Assembly (NCBI GenBank): GCA_001873755.1
Contig: MNZT01000023.1
Location: forward strand, 1-11,227
DNA length: 11,227 bases
Source of the DNA: Candidatus Wirthbacteria bacterium CG2_30_54_11
GTDB taxonomy: Bacteria > Patescibacteriota > CG2-30-54-11
Direction of reading: 5' to 3'
Positions 6,458-11,227 of the stretch are shown piece by piece (position 1 is the first letter of the stretch; each line of letters opens with the position of its first letter). The notes under the pieces are model-generated. The model worked only from the letters and a program-made list of their open reading frames with translations, made no database searches and was not told the DNA's origin. The translations under genes were made by a program, and so were the position numbers.

Positions 6458-6730
6458 ATGCCTGAAATTCTCAGCCCCGAACAGACTGCCACCTATCTCC
6501 AGCTGAATATCCGCTCGGTCTACCAAGCGCTCAACAACGGCGGCATCCCCGGCCGGCGCATCGGCAACCGCTGGCGGATCTCCCGACGTATCCTCGATGC
6601 CTGGATGGCCGGTGACGAGATCTTTGAGGAGTTCCTGCTGGAGAGGCTTTTCAAGGACGAGATCGTATCCGCGCAGTCAGATCACCAGAATGGTCAGGGA
6701 GTCAGTCTGGATGCCTACCTATCGCGTTGA
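6458..6730 (+). CDS. excisionase-like HTH protein, probable antitoxin
   Basis: This is a 90-residue protein. Residues 4-50 form a MerR/excisionase-type helix-turn-helix (HTH_17 class): ILSPEQTATYLQLNIRSVYQ, then ALNNGGIPGRRIGNRWRI and SRRILDAWM. The P-G-R-R-I-G-N-R-W-R-I wing is diagnostic of this class. The acidic, helical tail (51-90) would be the part that wraps the toxin. AGAGG lies seven bases from the ATG. Its last 20 bases overlap the start of a RelE/ParE toxin gene, so it most likely acts as the antitoxin and autorepressor of a type II toxin-antitoxin operon. On its own this fold could also be a prophage or ICE excisionase, but no integrase is nearby. Confidence 0.85.
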   Translation: MPEILSPEQTATYLQLNIRSVYQALNNGGIPGRRIGNRWRISRRILDAWMAGDEIFEEFLLERLFKDEIVSAQSDHQNGQGVSLDAYLSR

Positions 6731-6992
6731 ATTCGCCAGCACCAAAGTCACAAAAGACTTGGACAAAATAGCTCCCAAACAGAGACAGCAGATAGTCAGT
6801 GCTCTGGAAACATTGAGAGAGTACCCAAATGTGCCCGGCTGTCGTAAACTGCGCGGCTACAGGGACATATACCGACTGCGCTCAGGAGACTACCGTATAG
6901 CGTTCGAGGTCAAGCAGACCAGAGAGCTGATCGTGATCCTCCTGATCAAACACCGGAAAGAGATCTATCAGAAATTAAGTACGATCGTTTAG
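6711..6992 (+). CDS. RelE/ParE-superfamily toxin
   Basis: This is a 93-residue protein starting at the ATG at 6711, preceded by AGGGAG nine bases upstream inside the antitoxin gene. An in-frame ATG at 6597 exists but would bury the start deep in the antitoxin and add residues foreign to the fold. The RelE fold is clear: MPTYRVEFAS at the first strand, a helical pair (about 12-37), then KLRGYRDIYRLRSGDYRIAFEV (46-67) and LIVILLIKHRKEIYQ (73-87). The basic and tyrosine residues (Arg55, Arg57, Arg62, His81, Arg82, Tyr86) lie where RelE-type enzymes place their mRNA-cleaving residues. The product is therefore probably a ribosome-dependent mRNA interferase, though a ParE-like gyrase poison is not excluded. 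It is co-transcribed with, and neutralised by, the upstream HTH protein. Confidence 0.9.
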   Translation: MPTYRVEFASTKVTKDLDKIAPKQRQQIVSALETLREYPNVPGCRKLRGYRDIYRLRSGDYRIAFEVKQTRELIVILLIKHRKEIYQKLSTIV

Positions 6993-7018
6993 TCGTCTTC
7001 TCTTCTATGCCGAGTAAT

Positions 7019-7051
7019 TTGTAGGGACGTCGATTCATCGCGTCTCTTTTT
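7019..7051 (+). terminator. probable rho-independent terminator of the HTH-RelE operon
   Basis: GGGACG-T-CGAT / ATCG-C-GTCTCT (7024-7047) folds into an imperfect stem with a two-base loop. It runs directly into five T residues (7047-7051), 27 bases after the RelE stop. The TTGTAGGGACG at its left end matches the arm of the palindrome at 4722-4756, so a dispersed repeat seems to serve as the terminator. Confidence 0.6.
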
Positions 7052-7100
7052 GTGGTCAAAATAAGCAGCCCTTGTCCTCAGAAGCGATCAGGTTCCTAGA

Positions 7101-7165
7101 GAGACCACCCTGAGCGAGGCCTGAGCGAGGTCCCCCGAGTCGAAGGCCGAAGTCGAAGGGGTCTC
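7101..7165. repeat. palindromic repeat with internal duplications
   Basis: GAGACC (7101-7106) and GGTCTC (7160-7165) are the outer arms. Inside, CTGAGCGAGG occurs twice in tandem (7110-7119, 7121-7130), and so does the complementary-type unit (G/A)AGTCGAAGG (7137-7146, 7150-7159). It looks like a CCCTGAGCGAGG...TCGAAGGG intergenic repeat in which both arms have been duplicated. No coding function was found. Confidence 0.6.
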
Positions 7166-7174
7166 CCGCATTTC

Positions 7175-7207
7175 AAAAGAGGCTCTCCGATGGCGGAAAG
7201 CCTCTTT
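7175..7207 (-). terminator. terminator of the surface protein gene
   Basis: AAAGAGGCT (7176-7184) and AGCCTCTTT (7199-7207) pair perfectly, and the loop adds TCCG/CGGA (7186-7189 with 7194-7197). On the minus strand the stem ends in CCTCTTTTG, a short T run, 26 bases past the stop codon at 7233. It would also form on plus-strand transcripts, so it may act in both directions. Confidence 0.7.
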
Positions 7208-7232
7208 CTATTCTACAGACTGCGTACGAAGA

Positions 7233-10200
7233 CTAGATCACTGAGGGCACTGCTGCTCCGGCGGGGATGTAGCTCAGCTCGAGGTCTGAAACATCCGTAA
7301 CCGTGATGGCGAGGTCGGCATAGGTCGGCATATCCGGGATCCAGCGCAGGGTGCCGGCCTCCACGAGGAACATGGCTGCACCGCTGCCTCTGACGACCTG
7401 ACCGTCGCGGTAGTTGACGTTGTAGGTCATGGCCGCGCCGTCAGCGTAGAACGGCAGTTCGACTTCCAGGACAGAGGTGACCGAGGCCCAGGTATAGCCG
7501 CGGGAGAAGAAGATCTCCGCGCTGGGTACCCAGCTCTTCAGCCCGCCCTCGATCTTGTAGATCGCGGGGCCGGTGCCCTTGATGATCGTACCGTCAGCGC
7601 GCGGGATAAAGGCGAAGTCAGCGCCCGCGGGGATCAGTCCCACTTCCTCGTCAGTGATATCTACGATGTCAGCTGCTGTGTATCCGAGCACGAGGAAGGT
7701 ATTCCAGGAGGGGAACCAGCGTTTGAGACCATTCTCGACTCTGAACACGGCCGGGCTGGAACCTCTGATCACCACATTGTTGCGGTAGTGGACATTGTAG
7801 GCCACATCGGCACCGGTCGCATAGTAGGGAAGTACGGCATCATCAACGGTGATGATAGCTGCCCAGCTGTAGCCGTTGGAATCGAATACCAGCACGGAGG
7901 GGATCGGATGCTTGACACCGGTATCCACGCGGTACACAAGTTCAGCACTGCCCCTGAAGAGGGTGCCGGTCGGAGCCTGGACAATGAAGTCTCTCTGCCA
8001 TACCACTCCGCCATTAGCATAGATCTTGTAGGGATCAGCGTTGCCGGGGGCAAACCAGTTGCCGGCGACTTCCGGATACGAGAACATGGGATAGGCGCTC
8101 AGCACCTCGGTGATCTGGGAAGCCGCGAAGGTACGGGTGGCGGTATAGGTGTAGCTCGTACCCGCCGGGATGAGGATATCATTCACGGTACCGAAGTTGT
8201 AATTGACGCCATCCTGCACGACTGCCAGCAGCAGAGCCGGAATCGTGATATCGGCCGTATCGTAGTTGTGGAGCGTGAACGTACCCGTGGTCACCTCGCC
8301 CGGGAGCGGAGCAGCCGGGGTCAGGGTCACGGAGCTGGAAACCCGCACCAGCTGGGGATTGGGAGCCGTGGTATCACGGATGGTCGTGGTGTCACCGGTA
8401 CCGGACGGAGCGGCTTCGCAGTTACCGGCGGTGTCGCAGGCCTGGGTCGCGAAGTAGTAGTTGCCGTCGCCGATGGGGGTGAAGTAGAAGGTGCCGGTCA
8501 AGGTCGTGCCGCAGTAGTTGGCTACCTTGGCCCAGTCATCGACACGGACGCCGCCGACGCTGATGTACTTGGACCAGATGTGGACGCAGGCCAGGCCTGA
8601 GCTGGGTGCCGCATCAGAAGCGGTGTAATTGACCACGATGCTCTGGGCATTATCGATGGCACGAGAGGTCGCGGCTGAGGCAGGAGCCACGCCGTCTTCG
8701 ACGGTAATGATGGCGGTTACTTCGCCTCCCACATTGCCGGCTGCATCCACGGCCAGCACCTTGATGGTGTGCTCACCGAGGGCCAAAGCCGCGGGGGTAT
8801 AGGAGAGGGTCAAAGCATTACTGATCCAGTCATTGCCATCCAGTTTGACCATGTAGAGAACCACAGGGCCTGCTGTCGCTGCACTCCAGCTGACGGTCGG
8901 GGTGGTATCGGTGGTCGGGGTGGTATAGGTGAGCCCAGCGATCACCGGGGCGGTGGTGTCGACCGTGAAGTCCAGACAGGTTCCGGCTTCGTTGGCGGCT
9001 TTGTCGATCGCCGTCACACACACCTCATACTCGCCATCATCCAGAGCCGGCAGGCCGAATCCTGAACCAGACGGATCGGTGGCAGACCAGAATATTCCTC
9101 CGTCATCGGACAGTTGGACTAGGTAGTGATCGATACCGGCAGTGGCATCTGAGCTGCCATAGGACAACCAGGGCTGGGAATCATATGAATAGATGGGAGC
9201 TGATCCCACGCTCGGGGTCAACGTGATGACTGGAGTTGTGGGCGCGGTCGCATCGATCAGAATGGTGATCTGGGATGAAACCTGCTTGTTCCCTGCGTTG
9301 TCGTAGGCTTCGACGATGATGGTATGCTCACCGTCTGCGAGGGCGGAAGCGACGGTATAGGGATTGGTCTGCACACCCTTGTCCATTTCATCAACTTTGA
9401 CTTGATAATGATTGATACCAGAACCTAGGTTCAAGGTATTTGGGATCAGGTCTGTTGTTTCGAAGGTGACAGTAGGCGTAGTATCAGATGTCCAGGTCGG
9501 AAGAAGAGGTGTGGATGATGAAGGATTGAAGGCTTCCGGATCCGTAGTGTCGAGGATGATGGTATCGGACACGACTTCACTCATATTACCTGCCTGGTCG
9601 TAGACTATGGCGTAGACGGTCTTCTCACCGTCGCCGGTGATCAGGGTCCAGCCGGAGAACTGTGCGCTGGCGTTCCACGGACCATCATAGCTGACGCCGT
9701 CATTGCTCAAATAGAGCTCATAGGCATCGTCATTGGCCACAAGATCCAGGTCCACAGAAACGGTATTGGTGAAGGCGCCGCCAAGGATGGTGACTGAGGT
9801 CAGGACAGGAGCCGTGAAGTCATAGGTGACGATGGAGGGGAAGGGCTGACCGATGGTCAAGTTCCCTGCGAGGTCGAACCCGGAGACGTTGAGCGTCTGA
9901 GCTCCGGGAGCATCGCCGCCGGCATCATCTACCGTACGGGTGAACAGGTAGGAATGACCCGAGACCCCGACATAAACCGTAGCCCCTCCGCCGAGGGTGA
10001 CCGTGGGAGTACCGGTCAGGTCTTCGTTCACGTCAAAGGTGATCGTGAGGACATCGCCATCCTTGGCATAGTCCTGGCTGACTTGAGCATTGCTGAAGTC
10101 AGGTCCAACGATATCCACGGTGAAGGTGGCAAGTGCGGCAGGATCGCTGACATTACCGGCCGCGTCCACCGCTCTCACACCCAGAGTATACGTATCGTCA

Positions 10201-11227
10201 TCAAGCGCGATCGGCACGGTGAAGCTCGACGTATCGTCGTCGCTCTCCCAGTCGATACCGTTCAGATTGATCTGATAATGGTCTGCTCCTGCTACATCGT
10301 CCCAGCTGATGACGGGCGATGTGTTATTCGTGGGAGTGGTATAGACGAGTGGATTGGTTCCCGTATTCCAGACAGGCGCTGTGGTATCCACGGTGACACT
10401 GTCGTCGGGGGCTTCAACATCAGGCAATGCTTCTACATTGCCGGCATTGTCCGTGGCCTGTGTGGCGAACAGGTAGGTACCGTCGCCGCCAGTTACCACA
10501 TAGCTGAAGGAACCGGTGGTATTGGACAGTTCGGTGTCAACCCAGATCCCGCCATTTACTACGAACAGACTGACGCTGGCAACACCGCTCAGGGCATCGC
10601 TCGAATCATAGGACACGACCACGAAATCACTGTTCTGGAGAGTAGCCACGATGTTGGCTTCGCTCGCGGGAGCAGTGACGTCATAGACGATGCCGCCGGT
10701 CACGATATGCATATTGCCCGCAACGTCGGCATAGCGGACCAGGACAGTTTTCAGTCCATCAGTAGCGACCCAGCCGGTCAGACCAGACATATCCAGCGAC
10801 TTGGTCGCGGCATAGTCTTCCGGAATGCTCCAGTTGACGCCATTATCGACGCTGAAGGACATGGTATCCATACCGCTGTCGTCATCATTTGCATCCAGGG
10901 TGAGGGTGACGGTGGCGGAATCGGTATAGGTCTCGCCGCCATCCACGATCACGCTGCCGTAGGGCGCGGTATTGTCGAAGTAGACCATGACGCTGGCTGA
11001 CGTGGTCAGACCAGCCGCATCCGTGCTCATCACGGTCACCACATGCATACCCGTATCGAGTACGCCGGCGGTGATGGTGTGGGTATTGCTGCCGCTCGGA
11101 GGGACATAGGCACCACCGTCGATGCTGACTGCATCGCTCTCTCCATCTGCGGTCCAGGTGATATCGATATCGCCATTGGTCCAGGTCGCAGGTTCGGCGG
11201 CCGGGGCGACAGAGAATGCAGGATCCG
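7233..11227 (-). CDS. large multi-Ig-domain secreted or surface protein, N-terminus missing
   Basis: At least 1330 residues are visible. The frame stays open to the right edge, so the true start and any signal peptide lie outside, and the ATG at 11048 is internal. From N to C there is part of one module, nine further Ig-like modules of about 88-107 residues (10970 to 8370), a CARDB-like module (8369 to 7968), and four 56-64 residue C-terminal repeats (7967 to 7236). Ig modules are joined by D-x-T-A-P-type linkers and most contain a D-x-A-G-N turn (for example VDAAGNVS, YDNAGNKQ). Composition is rich in Thr, Ser, Asp, Gly and Val and poor in Lys, Arg and Cys, as in bacterial extracellular stalks. 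No catalytic domain, LPXTG motif or C-terminal membrane helix is seen, so anchoring must come from the C-terminal repeats or the missing part. Likely roles are adhesion or cell envelope structure. A terminator follows at 7175-7207. Confidence 0.88.
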   Translation of the reverse strand, partial: DPAFSVAPAAEPATWTNGDIDITWTADGESDAVSIDGGAYVPPSGSNTHTITAGVLDTGMHVVTVMSTDAAGLTTSASVMVYFDNTAPYGSVIVDGGETYTDSATVTLTLDANDDDSGMDTMSFSVDNGVNWSIPEDYAATKSLDMSGLTGWVATDGLKTVLVRYADVAGNMHIVTGGIVYDVTAPASEANIVATLQNSDFVVVSYDSSDALSGVASVSLFVVNGGIWVDTELSNTTGSFSYVVTGGDGTYLFATQATDNAGNVEALPDVEAPDDSVTVDTTAPVWNTGTNPLVYTTPTNNTSPVISWDDVAGADHYQINLNGIDWESDDDTSSFTVPIALDDDTYTLGVRAVDAAGNVSDPAALATFTVDIVGPDFSNAQVSQDYAKDGDVLTITFDVNEDLTGTPTVTLGGGATVYVGVSGHSYLFTRTVDDAGGDAPGAQTLNVSGFDLAGNLTIGQPFPSIVTYDFTAPVLTSVTILGGAFTNTVSVDLDLVANDDAYELYLSNDGVSYDGPWNASAQFSGWTLITGDGEKTVYAIVYDQAGNMSEVVSDTIILDTTDPEAFNPSSSTPLLPTWTSDTTPTVTFETTDLIPNTLNLGSGINHYQVKVDEMDKGVQTNPYTVASALADGEHTIIVEAYDNAGNKQVSSQITILIDATAPTTPVITLTPSVGSAPIYSYDSQPWLSYGSSDATAGIDHYLVQLSDDGGIFWSATDPSGSGFGLPALDDGEYEVCVTAIDKAANEAGTCLDFTVDTTAPVIAGLTYTTPTTDTTPTVSWSAATAGPVVLYMVKLDGNDWISNALTLSYTPAALALGEHTIKVLAVDAAGNVGGEVTAIITVEDGVAPASAATSRAIDNAQSIVVNYTASDAAPSSGLACVHIWSKYISVGGVRVDDWAKVANYCGTTLTGTFYFTPIGDGNYYFATQACDTAGNCEAAPSGTGDTTTIRDTTAPNPQLVRVSSSVTLTPAAPLPGEVTTGTFTLHNYDTADITIPALLLAVVQDGVNYNFGTVNDILIPAGTSYTYTATRTFAASQITEVLSAYPMFSYPEVAGNWFAPGNADPYKIYANGGVVWQRDFIVQAPTGTLFRGSAELVYRVDTGVKHPIPSVLVFDSNGYSWAAIITVDDAVLPYYATGADVAYNVHYRNNVVIRGSSPAVFRVENGLKRWFPSWNTFLVLGYTAADIVDITDEEVGLIPAGADFAFIPRADGTIIKGTGPAIYKIEGGLKSWVPSAEIFFSRGYTWASVTSVLEVELPFYADGAAMTYNVNYRDGQVVRGSGAAMFLVEAGTLRWIPDMPTYADLAITVTDVSDLELSYIPAGAAVPSVI
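7236..7967 (-). repeat. four C-terminal protein repeats arranged A-B-A'-B'
   Basis: Repeats lie at 7967-7779, 7778-7596, 7595-7404 and 7403-7236 (63, 61, 64 and 56 residues). Each has the plan G-x-x-(I/V/F)-(R/K)-G-(S/T)... a-(V/M/I)-(Y/F)-x-(V/I)-(E/D)-x-G-x-(K/L)-(H/R/S)-(P/W)-(I/F/V)-P, then a hydrophobic-Gly-Tyr-rich half. Examples are IIKGTGPAIYKIEGGLKSWV and VIRGSSPAVFRVENGLKRWF. Repeats 1 and 3 both end LP(Y/F)YA...YNV(H/N)YR, and 2 and 4 both end IPAGA. Similar 'G-x-L-v-K-G...VY.ieGG.rRwIP' units occur in surface proteins of several phyla; I know no firm function or name for them. Confidence 0.75.
8370..11227 (-). repeat. array of Ig-like modules
   Basis: Module boundaries set at the T-A-P-type linkers fall at 10970, 10676, 10382, 10109, 9815, 9545, 9248, 8954 and 8690, with part of another module beyond 10970. 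Several share a fibronectin-like plan, for example TTPT..T.P..SW followed by a HYQ(I/V) or YMV strand and LDG(E/D)-(H/Y)-T. The module starting at 10109 is different (DGDVLTITFDVNEDLTG) and resembles a separate bacterial Ig family. The modules are clearly diverged, so recent duplication is not indicated. Confidence 0.75.

Noticed and set aside
6597..6710. Longer RelE start at 6597
   Set aside because: It would add 38 residues that are only the antitoxin gene in another frame. The ATG at 6711 has a ribosome binding site and begins at the normal first strand of the fold.
7101..7165. CRISPR array
   Set aside because: Only two short tandem copies of each unit, no spacers of regular length and no cas genes. 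It is better explained as a duplicated palindromic repeat.
7233..7300. C-terminal sorting signal on the surface protein
   Set aside because: The protein ends IPAGAAVPSVI without LPXTG, a hydrophobic helix or a basic tail, so no known anchor motif can be claimed.
7788..8600. 270-codon plus-strand frame inside the surface protein gene
   Set aside because: It is an antisense shadow of a clearly coding minus-strand repeat protein; its Gly/Arg-rich translation has no domain.
9954..11000. 348-codon plus-strand frame inside the surface protein gene
   Set aside because: It is an antisense shadow: its repetitive content mirrors the Ig modules, and no start signal was seen.

Overview
The window looks like chromosomal DNA from a moderately GC-rich bacterium. 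Genes are tightly packed with short spacers, Shine-Dalgarno sequences and sigma70-like promoters. The phylum cannot be fixed from this sequence. The many short palindromic repeats between genes and the long Ig-repeat surface protein recall uncultured lineages such as Chloroflexota or candidate-phylum bacteria, but that is only an impression. No rRNA, tRNA, CRISPR array, transposase or phage structural gene was seen.

Layout, left to right. (1) 1-273, minus: the N-terminus of an SPFH/stomatin-like membrane protein, cut by the window edge, with a clear promoter upstream. (2) 274-634: a divergent intergenic region with the two outward promoters and two oppositely oriented palindromic repeats. (3) 562-4661, plus: an operon of a small AbrB/SpoVT-type regulator and two ABC half-transporters. 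The two nucleotide-binding domains carry complementary defects, which is the hallmark of a heterodimeric exporter with one degenerate ATP site. (4) 4662-4762: a convergent spacer with two strong palindromes. (5) 4763-6992: a stress or defence-type island. A class II Fic protein with a C-terminal winged helix (minus) diverges from an excisionase-like HTH antitoxin plus RelE/ParE toxin pair (plus). They share a 360-base region rich in hairpins and operator-like repeats. (6) 6993-7232: a convergent spacer with two terminators and a duplicated palindromic repeat. (7) 7233-11227, minus: a very large secreted or surface protein, open at its N-terminus. It has about ten Ig-like modules, one CARDB-like module and four C-terminal repeats arranged A-B-A'-B'.

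Functionally, the exporter operon is probably controlled by its own AbrB protein. The toxin-antitoxin pair is probably autoregulated, since palindromes overlap its -35 region and its ribosome binding site. The Fic gene has three copies of a CTACTAA heptamer over its probable promoter, which its own winged helix might bind. The Fic/RelE island is bracketed by two members of one palindromic repeat family, so it may be an inserted or exchangeable block. No clearly new system is evident. The most interesting points are this island with its unusual control region and the paired architecture of the surface protein's C-terminal repeats.
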